Assembly (NCBI GenBank): GCA_023150295.1
Contig: JAKLLE010000040.1
Span: 1 to 33,638, forward strand
Direction: 5' to 3'
Source of the DNA: Giesbergeria sp.
Lineage (GTDB): Bacteria; Pseudomonadota; Gammaproteobacteria; Burkholderiales; Burkholderiaceae_C
DNA length: 33,638 nucleotides
Shown here piece after piece: positions 1 to 8,211 of this stretch. A program made the translations under genes and the position numbers. The notes below the pieces were generated by a model, which did not search any database, was not told the DNA's origin, and saw only the letters and a list, made by a program, of their open reading frames with translations. Within the stretch, counting starts at the first letter, position 1; each line of letters opens with the position of its first letter.

Positions 1-87
1 GAGGGAGCACTGCGGGTCACCCACGGGGGAATCGATGCGATAGCGCTGCGCATTCTTCCTGACAACCGCAAAGTGCTCAAATATTGA
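1..87 (+). CDS. C-terminal tail of an unidentified protein (partial)
   Basis: Frame 1 is open from the window edge to a TGA at 85-87 and gives 28 residues ending in LPDNRKVLKY. The composition is ordinary for a folded protein, but no family is recognisable from so short a piece. It runs in the same direction as the exporter gene downstream, and the riboswitch promoter region follows about 80 bp later, so it is probably the end of an upstream gene. The open frame could also be chance. Confidence 0.3.
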   Translation, partial: EGALRVTHGGIDAIALRILPDNRKVLKY

Positions 88-166
88 GCACCGAAGTGTT
101 TCCGCCATGTTGCGGTTTTGAATTTTGCAAGTCCCTCTGCTGCCTGGATTTGTCGCCGTGCCCACC

Positions 167-198
167 TTGTCGGCGGGGGGCCTTGGGGTCGATACAAT
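167..198 (+). promoter_or_regulatory. candidate sigma70 promoter for the Mn riboswitch transcript
   Basis: TACAAT at 193-198 is a near-consensus -10 box whose expected start site (about 205) falls just before the riboswitch aptamer. TTGTCG at 167-172 is the best -35 candidate, but the 20-bp spacer is longer than usual. The -10 is the stronger half of this call. Confidence 0.4.
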
Positions 199-204
199 CC
201 GCAG

Positions 205-317
205 GTCTTTGGGGAGTAGCCGACCCTGGCAGCCCGTGCCAGGGAGCGCATGTCAACACACTTGGGGCCCCACGTCCCATGGCATGCGCAGTCTGCGGAC
301 AAGCGAGACCATTGACC
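205..317 (+). ncRNA. yybP-ykoY manganese riboswitch
   Basis: The two diagnostic loop sequences of the yybP-ykoY family are present and correctly ordered: GGGGAGTAGC at 211-220 and GCGAGACC at 303-310. The closing stem P1 can form between GGTC at 204-207 and GACC at 314-317. Between the loops are a perfect 8-bp hairpin (224-231 with 237-244) and a longer-range helix GCGCATG/CATGCGC (246-252 with 283-289). The family senses Mn2+ and typically controls Mn exporters, which fits the TMEM165-type gene starting at 396. Identification rests on conserved loops and helices; no covariance search was run. Confidence 0.85.
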
Positions 318-356
318 GCACGCCGTCCATGGAGCCGGGGTCGGTGCGTGGTCAAT
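311..356 (+). promoter_or_regulatory. hairpin overlapping the riboswitch P1 strand (candidate expression platform)
   Basis: ATTGACC at 311-317 is perfectly complementary to GGTCAAT at 350-356, and the arms can be extended inwards imperfectly (GCAC/GTGC). The 5' arm is the same sequence that forms the 3' strand of P1, so P1 and this hairpin exclude each other, as in a riboswitch expression platform. No T-run follows, so it is not a simple intrinsic terminator. Control of translation or of Rho access is more likely. Confidence 0.45.
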
Positions 357-395
357 GCATCCGTTCTGCGTCCGGCCGAAAACGATATCGCCCCC

Positions 396-956
396 ATGGA
401 AGCCTTCCTCGTCTCCACCTCCATCGTCGCCCTTGCCGAAATGGGCGACAAGACCCAGTTGCTCGCGCTCGTGCTGGCGGCGCGTTTCCGCAAGCCCTGG
501 CCCATTGTCTGGGGCATCTTCGTGGCCACCGTGTTCAACCACGCATTGGCTGGCGCCGCCGGGGCCTGGATCACCACCATGATCGGGCCGCAGGTGCTGC
601 GCTGGGTGCTTGGCGTGTCGTTCATCGCCATGGCGGTGTGGATGCTGATCCCCGACAAGCTCGACGACGGCGACACCGCCGAAGGCCCGCGCTGGGGCGT
701 CTTCGGCACCACGGTCGTGGCCTTCTTCCTGGCCGAGATGGGCGACAAGACGCAGATCGCCACCGTCATGCTGGCCGCGCAGTACAGCGGCTGGCTGTGG
801 GTGGTGGTGGGCACCACGCTGGGCATGATGCTGGCCAACGCCCCCGTGGTGTGGCTGGGCGAGCACATCACGCGGCGCATTCCGCTGCGCACCGTGCACG
901 TCGTGTCGGCTGGCATCTTCCTGGTGCTGGGCATCCTGGCATTGTGGGTACCCTGA
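396..956 (+). CDS. TMEM165/GDT1 (UPF0016) family manganese exporter
   Basis: This 186-residue, six-helix inner-membrane protein is made of two similar halves. Each half carries the family signature E-M-G-D-K-T-Q (about residues 12-18 and 118-124), which forms the cation path in the UPF0016/GDT1 family. Members export Mn2+ (some handle Ca2+), and bacterial members protect against manganese excess. The ATG at 396 is chosen because the protein then begins MEAFLVSTSIVALAEMG, as the family does; the open frame extends upstream through the riboswitch and is not coding there. The Shine-Dalgarno sequence is weak. The upstream Mn2+ riboswitch supports the transport substrate independently of the protein motifs. 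Confidence 0.9.
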   Translation: MEAFLVSTSIVALAEMGDKTQLLALVLAARFRKPWPIVWGIFVATVFNHALAGAAGAWITTMIGPQVLRWVLGVSFIAMAVWMLIPDKLDDGDTAEGPRWGVFGTTVVAFFLAEMGDKTQIATVMLAAQYSGWLWVVVGTTLGMMLANAPVVWLGEHITRRIPLRTVHVVSAGIFLVLGILALWVP

Positions 957-984
957 ACCTGCTCGTTTTGCTATAGTTACCAGA

Positions 985-1036
985 CGCGCCGATTTGCCAC
1001 AGCTTGCGGGCGCTTAATAAATTCAGCTAAAGACGT
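985..1036 (+). ncRNA. SAM-II (SAM-alpha) riboswitch upstream of metX
   Basis: The segment has the conserved SAM-II layout. Stem P1 is GCGCC (986-990) with GGCGC (1009-1013). GATTTG directly follows the 5' strand, GCTTGC (1002-1007) lies before the 3' strand, and a TTAATAAA stretch followed by AGCTAAAG (1025-1032) comes after P1. These match the invariant positions of the class as remembered from alphaproteobacterial metA/metX leaders. A -10-like TATAGT at 972-977 would start transcription at about 984, right at the aptamer. The class senses S-adenosylmethionine and represses methionine synthesis genes, here metX. The P2 pseudoknot pairing was not resolved by eye. Confidence 0.85.
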
Positions 1037-1046
1037 CCGACAGCCG

Positions 1047-1081
1047 ACCCGGTACCGTTTTTAGCGTTACCGGGTTTTTTT
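1047..1081 (+). terminator. hairpin plus T-run directly before the metX start codon
   Basis: ACCCGGTA (1047-1054) pairs with TACCGGGT (1068-1075), followed by seven T residues ending at 1081; metX begins at 1082. It has the form of an intrinsic terminator and lies 11 nt after the SAM-II aptamer, so it may act as an attenuator. It could also simply end the exporter transcript. The position leaves no recognisable ribosome binding site for metX. Confidence 0.7.
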
Positions 1082-2209
1082 ATGTCGTTCATTGCCACGC
1101 CCCAGTCGATGCACTTCGCGGATGCGCTTGCCCTGCAAAGCGGCGCCTCTATCCGCGACTACCACCTCGCCTTCGAAACCTACGGCCAGCTCAACGCCGA
1201 CCGCTCCAACGCCGTGCTGGTGTGCCACGCGCTCAACGCCTCGCACCATGTGGCGGGCAGGTACGAGGGCCAGGACAAGAGCGAGGGCTGGTGGGACAAC
1301 ATGATCGGCCCCGGCAAGCCCGTGGACACAAACCGCTTCTTCGTCATCGGCGTGAACAACCTGGGCTCGTGCTTCGGCTCCACCGGCCCCATGCACACGC
1401 ATCCCGACACCGGCGAGGTCTACGGAGCCGATTTCCCCGTGGTCACGGTGGAAGACTGGGTCAACGCCCAGGCACGCCTGCTGAACCGCCTGGGCATTGA
1501 CCGCCTGGCCGCCGTCTTGGGCGGCAGCCTGGGCGGCATGCAGGCGCTGTCGTGGACCCTGCAATACCCCGAGCGGGTGCGCCATGCTGTGGTCGTGGCC
1601 AGCGCACCCAATCTCACGGCCGAGAACATCGCCTTCAACGAGGTGGCGCGCCGCGCCATCGTCACCGACCCGGACTTTCACGGCGGCCACTTCTACCGCC
1701 ACGGCGTGATCCCCAAGCGCGGCCTGCGCATCGCGCGCATGATCGGCCACATCACGTACCTCTCCGACGACGTGATGAACGAGAAGTTCGGCCGCCAGCT
1801 CCGGGAGGGCATCGACCTCAAGTACAGCACCCAAGACGTCGAATTCCAGATCGAAAGCTACCTGCGCTACCAGGGCGACAAGTTCAGCGACTATTTCGAC
1901 GCCAACACCTACCTGCTGATCACGCGCGCGCTCGACTACTTCGACCCCGCGCGCGCCTTTGGCGGCAACCTCACCCAGGCCCTGGCGCGCGCCACGGCGA
2001 AGTTCCTGCTCGTGAGCTTCACCACCGACTGGCGCTTCTCGCCCAAGCGCTCGCGCGAAATCGTCAAGGCCCTGCTCGACAACCGCCGCGACGTGAGCTA
2101 CGCCGAGATCGACGCGCCCCACGGGCATGATGCCTTTTTGCTCGATGACGCCCGCTACATGAGCGTCATGAGCTCTTATTTCGATAGCATTGCAAAGGAG
2201 CTGGCATGA
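1082..2209 (+). CDS. metX: homoserine O-acyltransferase MetX
   Basis: This 375-residue cytoplasmic alpha/beta-hydrolase-fold enzyme acylates the hydroxyl of homoserine (acetyl-CoA or succinyl-CoA donor), the first committed step of methionine synthesis. The nucleophile elbow is GGSLGG with Ser149. The other triad members are probably Asp316 (TTDWRFS) and His349 (HGHDAF). The start at 1082 gives [12 protein letters not shown], the usual N-terminus of betaproteobacterial MetX. In proteobacteria with a metW partner many MetX enzymes use succinyl-CoA, so the acyl donor is left open. The stop overlaps the metW start by 4 bp (ATGA). Control by SAM through the upstream riboswitch is expected. Confidence 0.95.
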   Translation: MSFIATPQSMHFADALALQSGASIRDYHLAFETYGQLNADRSNAVLVCHALNASHHVAGRYEGQDKSEGWWDNMIGPGKPVDTNRFFVIGVNNLGSCFGSTGPMHTHPDTGEVYGADFPVVTVEDWVNAQARLLNRLGIDRLAAVLGGSLGGMQALSWTLQYPERVRHAVVVASAPNLTAENIAFNEVARRAIVTDPDFHGGHFYRHGVIPKRGLRIARMIGHITYLSDDVMNEKFGRQLREGIDLKYSTQDVEFQIESYLRYQGDKFSDYFDANTYLLITRALDYFDPARAFGGNLTQALARATAKFLLVSFTTDWRFSPKRSREIVKALLDNRRDVSYAEIDAPHGHDAFLLDDARYMSVMSSYFDSIAKELA

Positions 2210-2793
2210 CCGAGAAAGCCACCATGCAAGCCCTGGCGCGCCTCGTGCCCGAAGGCTCGCGCGTGCTCGACCTGGGCTGCGGCGACGGCAGCATGCTCGA
2301 CTACCTGCAGCGCGAACGCGGCTGCAGCGGCTACGGCATCGAGATCAGTGACGCCAATGTGCTGGCCTGCGTGCGCCGGGGCGTGAACGTCATCCAGCTC
2401 AACCTCGACGAAGGCCTGGCCATGTTCGGCGATGCCTCGTTCGACGTGGTGCTGCAGATCGACACGCTGCAGCACCTGCGCAACGCCGAGGTCATGCTGC
2501 GCGAGACCGCGCGCGTGGGGCGCACCGGCATCGTCGCCTTCCCCAACTTCGCGCACTGGCCCAACCGCCTGTCCGTGCTGCGCGGGCGCATGCCGGTCAC
2601 GCGCCGCCTGCCCTACCAGTGGTACGACACGCCCAACATCCGCGTCGGCACCTACAAGGATTTCGAGGCGCTGGCCACCAAGAACCGGCTGCGCATTCTC
2701 GATTCCTTCGGCCTGCAGGAGGGCCAGGCCGTGCGCTTCCTGCCCAACGCGCGCGCGGGGACGGCGGTGTTCCATTTCGAGCGCTCTGCATAA
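2206..2793 (+). CDS. metW: methionine biosynthesis protein MetW
   Basis: This 195-residue protein has a class I SAM-dependent methyltransferase fold. The SAM-binding motif I is [12 protein letters not shown] near residues 20-31, and [13 protein letters not shown] forms the motif II region near residue 80. MetW accompanies MetX in many proteobacteria and is needed for full MetX function, though its exact chemistry is uncertain. Translational coupling to metX through ATGA supports the pairing. The length is normal for the family. Confidence 0.92.
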   Translation: MTEKATMQALARLVPEGSRVLDLGCGDGSMLDYLQRERGCSGYGIEISDANVLACVRRGVNVIQLNLDEGLAMFGDASFDVVLQIDTLQHLRNAEVMLRETARVGRTGIVAFPNFAHWPNRLSVLRGRMPVTRRLPYQWYDTPNIRVGTYKDFEALATKNRLRILDSFGLQEGQAVRFLPNARAGTAVFHFERSA

Positions 2794-2802
2794 AATCGCC
2801 CC

Positions 2803-3633
2803 ATGACCTTCCTCGACATGCTGCGCGACGCGGCCACGCAGAACAACTCCATGCTGTGCGTGGGCCTGGACCCTGAACCCACGCGGTTTCCCGCGGGCAT
2901 GCAGGGCGACCCGCACAAGATCTACGACTTCTGCGCCGCCATCGTGGACGCCACGGCCGACCTGGTGTGCGCCTTCAAGCCGCAGATCGCCTACTTCGCC
3001 GCGCACGGCGCCGAGGACCAGCTCGAACGCCTGATGCAGCACATGCGCGCCAACGCGCCGCGCGTGCCCGTGATCCTGGACGCCAAGCGCGGCGACATCG
3101 GCTCCACCGCCGAGCAGTACGCGCGCGAGGCCTTCGAGCGCTACGGCGCCGACGCGGTCACGCTCTCGCCCTTCATGGGCTTCGATTCGGTCGAGCCCTA
3201 CCTGCGCTACCCCGGCAAGGGCGCCTTCCTGCTGTGCCGCACCTCCAACCCCGGCGGCGACGACTTCCAGAACCAGCGCCTGGCCAGCGTGGACGGCCAG
3301 CCGCTGCTGTACGAACACATCGCGCGCCTGGCGCAGGGCCCGTGGAACAAGAACGGCCAGCTCGGCCTGGTGGTGGGCGCCACCTACCCGGCCGAGATCG
3401 AGCGCGTGCGCGCCATCGCGCCGCAGGTGCCGCTGCTGATTCCCGGTGTGGGCGCCCAGGGCGGCGACGCCGCTGCCACGGTGCGCGCGGGCTGGCGGCA
3501 GGATGGGCCCATCATCGTCAACTCCTCGCGCGCCATCCTCTATGCCAGCAACGGCGCGGACTTTGCCACCGCCGCGCGCCACGAGGCGCAGCGCACGCGC
3601 AACCTGCTGCAGGCAGCGATCCCCTTACCCTGA
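2803..3633 (+). CDS. pyrF: orotidine 5'-phosphate decarboxylase (type 2)
   Basis: This 276-residue TIM-barrel enzyme decarboxylates OMP to UMP, the last step of de novo pyrimidine synthesis. The catalytic Lys/Asp block is seen as [11 protein letters not shown] near residues 89-99. VGLDPEP at the N-terminus (residues 21-27) and [11 protein letters not shown] with NSSRAI near the C-terminus form the phosphate-binding region. The length is that of the long, mycobacterial-like type 2 form common in betaproteobacteria. It starts 9 bp after metW in the same direction, so it may be co-transcribed, although pathway logic does not require it. A large hairpin follows the stop. Confidence 0.95.
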   Translation: MTFLDMLRDAATQNNSMLCVGLDPEPTRFPAGMQGDPHKIYDFCAAIVDATADLVCAFKPQIAYFAAHGAEDQLERLMQHMRANAPRVPVILDAKRGDIGSTAEQYAREAFERYGADAVTLSPFMGFDSVEPYLRYPGKGAFLLCRTSNPGGDDFQNQRLASVDGQPLLYEHIARLAQGPWNKNGQLGLVVGATYPAEIERVRAIAPQVPLLIPGVGAQGGDAAATVRAGWRQDGPIIVNSSRAILYASNGADFATAARHEAQRTRNLLQAAIPLP

Positions 3634-3646
3634 GATTCATCAAAAA

Positions 3647-3730
3647 CAGGAGCTGGCAGCGCTTGTGGATATTGGTTTTTAGCATCATTTCGTTCTGAAA
3701 ACCAATATAGGCAAGCGCGAGCAGCTCCTG
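3647..3730. repeat. 33-bp inverted repeat between convergent genes (likely bidirectional terminator)
   Basis: Arms 3647-3679 and 3698-3730 are complementary at 27 of 33 positions, with two 3-nt internal mismatch blocks and an 18-nt loop. The outer parts (CAGGAGCTG, GCGCTTG) and the inner part (ATATTGGTTTT) pair perfectly. It lies between the stops of pyrF (plus) and the DauA-like gene (minus), which ends 5 bp away, so it can terminate both. The GAGCTGCTCGCGCTT segment resembles the dispersed repeat seen elsewhere in the window, so this may be an inverted pair of diverged copies. Confidence 0.8.
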
Positions 3731-3735
3731 AATTG

Positions 3736-4863
3736 CTAGCGCAAGCGCCGGGGCGACAGCCCCTCGGCATCCACGCCTTCGGTCACCAGCGATGCGTCCA
3801 GCGGCTCGCCGAGCAGCAGGTTGCGCGCCAGCAGCGCGTAGCCCGGCGCGCTCTGGATGCCGTAGCCGCCCTGCGCGGCCACCCAGAAAAAGCCCTCGAC
3901 CTGGCCGTCCCAGCCGATCACCATGTCGCCGTCGGGCACGAAGGAGCGCAGCCCGGCCCAGGTGTGCGAGGGGCGCCGGATCTGTAGCTGCGTCATCTGC
4001 TCGATGTGCCAGATGCCCGTGGCCACGTCGATCTCCTCGGGCACCACGTCGTGCGGGTGCATGGGGTCGGCGTTGGCGGGCGAACCCAGCAGTTGGCGCG
4101 CGTCGGGCTTGATATAGAAGCTCTCGTCCACGGCGATGATGGCCGGCAGGCTGGGCAGGTCCAGCCCCTCGGGGGCGGGGAAGGTGAAGGCCGTGCGCCG
4201 GCACGGCGTGAGGCCAATAGGTGCGGCGCCGGCCAGCTGGCCCACCACGTCGGCCCAGGCGCCGGCGGCGTTGACCACCGTGCGCGCCTGCACGCTGCTG
4301 CCGTCCTGCAGCCGCACGGTCCACAGGCCGCCCTCGCGCGTGAGCGCCGTGACCTCGGCGTTCATGCGCACCGCGCCGCCGCGCTGGCGCAGGCCGTGCA
4401 GGTAGCCCTGGTGCAGGCCGTTCACGTCGATGTCGGCTGCGCCCGATTCACTCAGCCCGCCGCCCAGCGCCTCCAGCCGCAGGCAGGGCGCGCGCTGCAC
4501 CAGTTCTGCGGGGGTCAGGCGCCGCAGGCTGGGCGAGTGCGTGTGCAGTTCCTGCCAGGTGGCCTCCAGCAGGTCCATCTGGTCGGGCCCGGCAATGTAG
4601 AGCACGCCGCGCGGCGACAGGAGGGGGCTGTCGGCAAAGCCCGGCGGCGGCTGGTCGAAAAAGGCGCGGCTGGCGCGCGTGAGCGCGCGGATGCGCGGCG
4701 TGCCGTAGGTTTCCATATAGAGCGCGGCCGAGCGCCCGGTGGTGTGGTAGCCGGGCTGGGCTTCGCGCTCCAGCAGCAGCACGCGGCCTTTTTCGGCCAG
4801 CTGCCAGGCTACGCTGGCGCCGGCGATGCCCGCGCCGACGATGGCGAAATCAAAGGCTTCCAT
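3736..4863 (-). CDS. FAD-dependent D-amino-acid dehydrogenase, DauA-like
   Basis: This 375-residue flavoprotein of the DAO/DadA superfamily has the FAD-binding VGAGIAGAS motif at residues 9-17 and GLRSFVPDGD plus AAQGGYGIQ near the C-terminus. Its length and much of its sequence (REAQPGYH, ALTRASRAFFD, LLGSPANADP, RRPSHTWAGLRSF) follow Pseudomonas D-arginine dehydrogenase DauA. The carboxylate-binding arginines are kept (R222, R306), as is Tyr53. However, the positions matching DauA His48 and Glu87 are Leu48 and Val87, so D-arginine is unlikely to be the preferred substrate. The enzyme should oxidise a neutral or hydrophobic D-amino acid to the keto acid and ammonia. It follows dsdA by 16 bp with a good GGAG site, so both belong to one D-amino-acid catabolic operon. 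Confidence 0.88.
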   Translation of the reverse strand: MEAFDFAIVGAGIAGASVAWQLAEKGRVLLLEREAQPGYHTTGRSAALYMETYGTPRIRALTRASRAFFDQPPPGFADSPLLSPRGVLYIAGPDQMDLLEATWQELHTHSPSLRRLTPAELVQRAPCLRLEALGGGLSESGAADIDVNGLHQGYLHGLRQRGGAVRMNAEVTALTREGGLWTVRLQDGSSVQARTVVNAAGAWADVVGQLAGAAPIGLTPCRRTAFTFPAPEGLDLPSLPAIIAVDESFYIKPDARQLLGSPANADPMHPHDVVPEEIDVATGIWHIEQMTQLQIRRPSHTWAGLRSFVPDGDMVIGWDGQVEGFFWVAAQGGYGIQSAPGYALLARNLLLGEPLDASLVTEGVDAEGLSPRRLR

Positions 4864-4879
4864 GGTGAGGCTCCAGGTT

Positions 4880-6220
4880 TCAGGCGCTGGCGGCTTGTGG
4901 CTGCGCGCGCCCGCGTTGCAAAAACGGATGGTATTCGGCCTCGGGCACGAACAGCCCGCCGGTGGTCCAGGCCAGGTGCGTGGCGCGCGGCAGGTGCGCC
5001 TCAAGGCCCTGTGCGCGCAGCCAGGCGCGGCCCTCAGGCGTGCCGGTGAGCATGCCGGGGCCACTGAAGCCCGCTGCGGCCGAGGGCTCGATGCGCAGCC
5101 CCTCGGTGTCGTGCGCCCACGCCAGGTGCTGGAACAGCGTGGCGTCCTGCACCGTGAAAACGCCCGAAAGCAGCGGGTGCATCAGGCTGGCGGCCAGCAG
5201 CGAGGCGCGCGGCACGGCCAGGCCGTCGGCCTCGGTCTGGTTGGTCAGGCCCCAGTCGTACACACTGGGGTGGTCGTGCGGCCCGGCCAGCATCTGCGCC
5301 AGAAAGCAGGGCGACTGCACCGGCTCGGCAAAGAAGCAGTGCACCTGCGGCCCCAGCACCTGGCGCAGGCCGAAGCCGATGCCCGCGGGTGCGCCGCCCA
5401 CGCCGCAGGGCAGGTAGACGAACAGTGGGTGCGTGGCGTCCACGGTGATGCCGGCCTGGGCCAGTTGCCGTTGCAGCGCGGGCGCAGCGGCGCTGTAGCC
5501 CTGCAGGAGCGAGAGCGAGCGCTCGTCGTCGACAAAGTGGCAGAACGGGTCGCTCGCGGCCTGGGCGCGGCCCGCGGCCACGGCCTGCTCGTAGTCGCCC
5601 GTGTGCTCCACCACCTCCACGCCGCGCTGGCGCAGGCGTTCCTTCTTCCATTCCTTGGCGTCTGCCGACATGTGCACGGCGGCGCGAAAGCCCAGCGCGG
5701 ACGCCGCCACGCCGATCGACAGGCCCAGATTGCCCGTGGAGCCCACGGCCACCTGGTAGCGGCCCAGCAGCGTGCGCGCTGTGGGCGTGGCGAGCTGGCG
5801 GTAGTCGCCGCCCGGCGCCACCAGGCCGTGCTGCAGTGCGAGCTTCTCGGCGAATTCCAGCACTTCGTGGATACCGCCGCGCGCCTTGACCGAGCCTGCC
5901 ACGGGCAGCAGGTGGTCGCACTTGACCCAGAGCGCGCCCGCGTCGGCATCCATGCCCAGGGCCTGGCCCAGCGCGGGCGTGGGCAGAAGCGGTGATTCGA
6001 TCACGCCGCCGCTGGCCTGCAGTTCCGGGAACAGCTCGGCCAGCAACCCCGCGAAGCGGCCAAAGCGCGCCACGGCGGCCTGCATGTCCTCCACGCCCAC
6101 CGAGCCCGTGCCCACCGACAGCCGGGGCGGCACCTCGGCCTGGCGGCCCGGGTTGGTCCACAGGCAGGGCTGGGCGGCGCGCAGCCGGTCTTGTACGGGG
6201 GTGGGGCTACCGGGATGCAT
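4880..6220 (-). CDS. dsdA: D-serine ammonia-lyase DsdA
   Basis: This 446-residue PLP enzyme of fold type II converts D-serine to pyruvate and ammonia. The PLP lysine lies in [14 protein letters not shown]. Other blocks typical of E. coli DsdA are [35 protein letters not shown], and the C-terminal [11 protein letters not shown] and THLAWTTGG. The ATG at 6220 gives an N-terminus of normal length with the WTNPG motif near residue 22. A TTG at 6247 in the same frame lies inside the dispersed repeat and is less likely. It is the first gene of the operon with the DauA-like dehydrogenase. No dsdC-type regulator is visible next to it. Confidence 0.93.
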   Translation of the reverse strand: MHPGSPTPVQDRLRAAQPCLWTNPGRQAEVPPRLSVGTGSVGVEDMQAAVARFGRFAGLLAELFPELQASGGVIESPLLPTPALGQALGMDADAGALWVKCDHLLPVAGSVKARGGIHEVLEFAEKLALQHGLVAPGGDYRQLATPTARTLLGRYQVAVGSTGNLGLSIGVAASALGFRAAVHMSADAKEWKKERLRQRGVEVVEHTGDYEQAVAAGRAQAASDPFCHFVDDERSLSLLQGYSAAAPALQRQLAQAGITVDATHPLFVYLPCGVGGAPAGIGFGLRQVLGPQVHCFFAEPVQSPCFLAQMLAGPHDHPSVYDWGLTNQTEADGLAVPRASLLAASLMHPLLSGVFTVQDATLFQHLAWAHDTEGLRIEPSAAAGFSGPGMLTGTPEGRAWLRAQGLEAHLPRATHLAWTTGGLFVPEAEYHPFLQRGRAQPQAASA

Positions 6221-6236
6221 GCAGATCGCCTGGATA

Positions 6237-6292
6237 TTTGCTATCAAAATAATAGCTGCTGGCGCTTTATTGATAAGCGCAAGAGGCTAGTT
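6237..6292. repeat. dispersed intergenic repeat, copy A
   Basis: The copy contains GCTAT/ATAGC (hairpin 1), then GCGCTT/AAGCGC around TATTGAT (hairpin 2), then AAGAGGCTA. The same order is seen near 20687, 27119 and 31158. It lies between the thioesterase and dsdA, both on the minus strand. Confidence 0.75.
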
Positions 6293-6302
6293 TGACCTTG
6301 AA

Positions 6303-6743
6303 CTATGCGGCGCGTGCGTTCTGTACGTGGATGCGTACCTGCTCTGCCAGGGCCATGTCGCCGGGGGTCTCGGGGTTCCAGGTGTCCACGGTGCGCGGGC
6401 GGTTGGTGTCGTCCACGGCCACGTACACGCAGGCGCATTGCAGCACCTGTTCCAGCGCGTCGCCGGGCAGGCGGGTGCGGTACACCTCCACGGCAATGCC
6501 CATGCTGGTCTTGCCGGTGTAGGCCAGGCGGGCCTGCACTTCGATGAGGTCGCCTGCGAACACCGGGCGTTCAAAGCGTGCCCCGCTGATCAGTGCCGTC
6601 ACGCAATGCCCCTTGGCCCAGCCGGTGGCGCAGGCCAGGCCCGCTTCGTCCACCCAGTGCAGCACGCTGCCGCCGTTGATGCGTGTGCCCACGTGCAGGC
6701 CCGCGCTGTGGGATGCCAGAAAACGCAAGGTGAGGGAGTGCAT
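6303..6743 (-). CDS. acyl-CoA thioesterase, hotdog fold (YciA/BACH type)
   Basis: This 146-residue single hotdog domain has a short basic N-terminus, then RINGGSVLHWVDEAG (residues 21-35), the position where the family has its active-site Asn and Asp (here Asn23 and Asp32). VFAGDLIEVQARLAYTG and MGIAVEVYRTRL follow as core strands. The family hydrolyses acyl-CoA to free acid and CoA in the cytoplasm; chain-length preference cannot be read from the sequence. It lies 96 bp downstream of the acyl-CoA dehydrogenase on the same strand, which fits fatty-acid or aromatic-acid catabolism. Confidence 0.85.
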   Translation of the reverse strand: MHSLTLRFLASHSAGLHVGTRINGGSVLHWVDEAGLACATGWAKGHCVTALISGARFERPVFAGDLIEVQARLAYTGKTSMGIAVEVYRTRLPGDALEQVLQCACVYVAVDDTNRPRTVDTWNPETPGDMALAEQVRIHVQNARAA

Positions 6744-6839
6744 GGTGACGCAAGGGGCTCTGGGCCCCGGAGTTGGTGCTGCAGACCATTATTCCGCAAG
6801 CCCTGCCCTCACCCACCTGGGCAGGAGCAACGGCATGTT

Positions 6840-8141
6840 TCAGCGGATGCGTGGCGGTGCCAGCAGTTGTTCCGGGGTGGTGAACCATGCGCTGCTGGCC
6901 CCCATGCGGCTGCGGGCCTGGGCCAGTTCGTGGCGCGCCACGCTGCGCAGGTGCACTTCGTCGGGGCCGTCCATGAAGTGCAGCGCGCGGCCCCAGGTCC
7001 AGAACTGAGCCAGCGGGGTGTCGGGCGACAACCCCATGGCACCAAACACCTGGATGGCGCGGTCCACCACGCTGCTTTGGAGCTGCGCTGCCACCACCTT
7101 GATGGCGGCCACCTGGGCACGCACCTGCGCTGCGGGCAGGGCGTCGCCCTGGTCCAGCATCCACGCGGTTTGCAGCACCAGCAGCCGGGCCTGGTCGATG
7201 GCGATGCGTGATTGCGCCAGCCAGTCCTGCACGTTGGACTGCTCGCTCAGGTACTTGCCAAAAGTGCGCCGCTCCAGGGCGCGCTCTGCCGCCAGTTGCA
7301 GGGCCAGTTCGCACTGGCCAATGCTGCGCATGCAGTGGTGCACGCGCCCGGGCCCCAGCCGCGCCTGGGCCATGGCAAAGCCCGCGCCCCAGTCGCCCAG
7401 CAGGTGGCTGGCGGGCACACGCACCTGGTGCAGCAGGATCTCGCAGTGCCCTTCGGGCGTGTGCTGGTGCAGCACGCTGATGTTGCGCAGCACCTGCACG
7501 CCGGGGGCATCCAGCGGCACCAGAACCATGCTGTGCTGGTGGTGGGAGTCCGGCATGGGCTCGGCGCTGCCATCGTCGTCGGCATTGCGGCACAGCACGA
7601 TCAGCAGCCTGCAATGCGGGTGCGCCGCGCCGGTGATGAACCATTTGCGCCCCTGCACCACCAGCGTGTCGCCCTCGCGCCGCACGGTGGTCTGCAGGTT
7701 GGTGGGGTCAGACGAAGCCACGTCGGGCTCGGACATCGCAAAGGCCGAGCGGATGTGGCCCTGCAGCAGCGGCTCCAGCCATTGCTGGCGCTGTGCCGGG
7801 CTGGCAAAACGGTGCAGCAGCTCCATGTTGCCGGTGTCGGGCGCGCTGCAGTTGAACACCTCGGCCGCCCAGGGCAGGCGGCCCATGGATTCGGCCAGTG
7901 GCGCGTATTCCAGGTGCGTCAGGCGCGTGCCTGGTTCGTCATCGCGCAGGCCGGGCAGGAACAGGTTCCACAGGCCCTCCTCGCGCGCCAGGGCCTTGAG
8001 GTCTTCCATGAAGGGCGGCGGGTATGCGCCCTCCTGCACCGCACGGTGCCAGGCCGGGTTGTGGGGCAGCAGGTAGCGTTCGACAAAGGCGTCCATGCGC
8101 TCGCGCAGCGCCTGGGCCCGGGCAGAAGGGGCGAAATCCAT
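6840..8141 (-). CDS. acyl-CoA dehydrogenase family protein
   Basis: This 433-residue FAD flavoprotein has a helical N-terminus (about 1-130), then the FAD/substrate block AFAMSEPDVASSDPTNLQT near residues 134-152 and KWFITGAAHP near 166-175. The C-terminal helical domain carries RRTFGKYLSEQSNVQ and VFGAMGLSPDTPLAQFWTWGRAL. The order matches the ACAD10/11-like branch common in proteobacteria, slightly longer than short-chain ACADs. It introduces a 2,3-double bond into an acyl-CoA and passes electrons to ETF; the substrate is unknown. A dyad at 8170-8190 just upstream could be an operator. Confidence 0.9.
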   Translation of the reverse strand: MDFAPSARAQALRERMDAFVERYLLPHNPAWHRAVQEGAYPPPFMEDLKALAREEGLWNLFLPGLRDDEPGTRLTHLEYAPLAESMGRLPWAAEVFNCSAPDTGNMELLHRFASPAQRQQWLEPLLQGHIRSAFAMSEPDVASSDPTNLQTTVRREGDTLVVQGRKWFITGAAHPHCRLLIVLCRNADDDGSAEPMPDSHHQHSMVLVPLDAPGVQVLRNISVLHQHTPEGHCEILLHQVRVPASHLLGDWGAGFAMAQARLGPGRVHHCMRSIGQCELALQLAAERALERRTFGKYLSEQSNVQDWLAQSRIAIDQARLLVLQTAWMLDQGDALPAAQVRAQVAAIKVVAAQLQSSVVDRAIQVFGAMGLSPDTPLAQFWTWGRALHFMDGPDEVHLRSVARHELAQARSRMGASSAWFTTPEQLLAPPRIR

Positions 8142-8169
8142 GGCGCATTCTGTAAGAAGGCGCCTCGCA

Positions 8170-8190
8170 CTGTCACAACGCAGGTGACAG
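8170..8190. promoter_or_regulatory. perfect 7-bp dyad between ctaA and the acyl-CoA dehydrogenase
   Basis: CTGTCAC (8170-8176) and GTGACAG (8184-8190) are perfect inverted repeats with a 7-nt spacer, about 30 bp upstream of the acyl-CoA dehydrogenase start. It could be a repressor operator for that gene. It lacks a T-run, so it is a poor terminator for ctaA. Confidence 0.35.
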
Positions 8191-8211
8191 GGAGGGCATC
8201 AGAACAGGTTC

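Noticed and set aside
6221-6247. TTG start adding nine residues to DsdA
   Set aside because: The extension lies in the dispersed repeat; ATG 6220 gives a normal family N-terminus.
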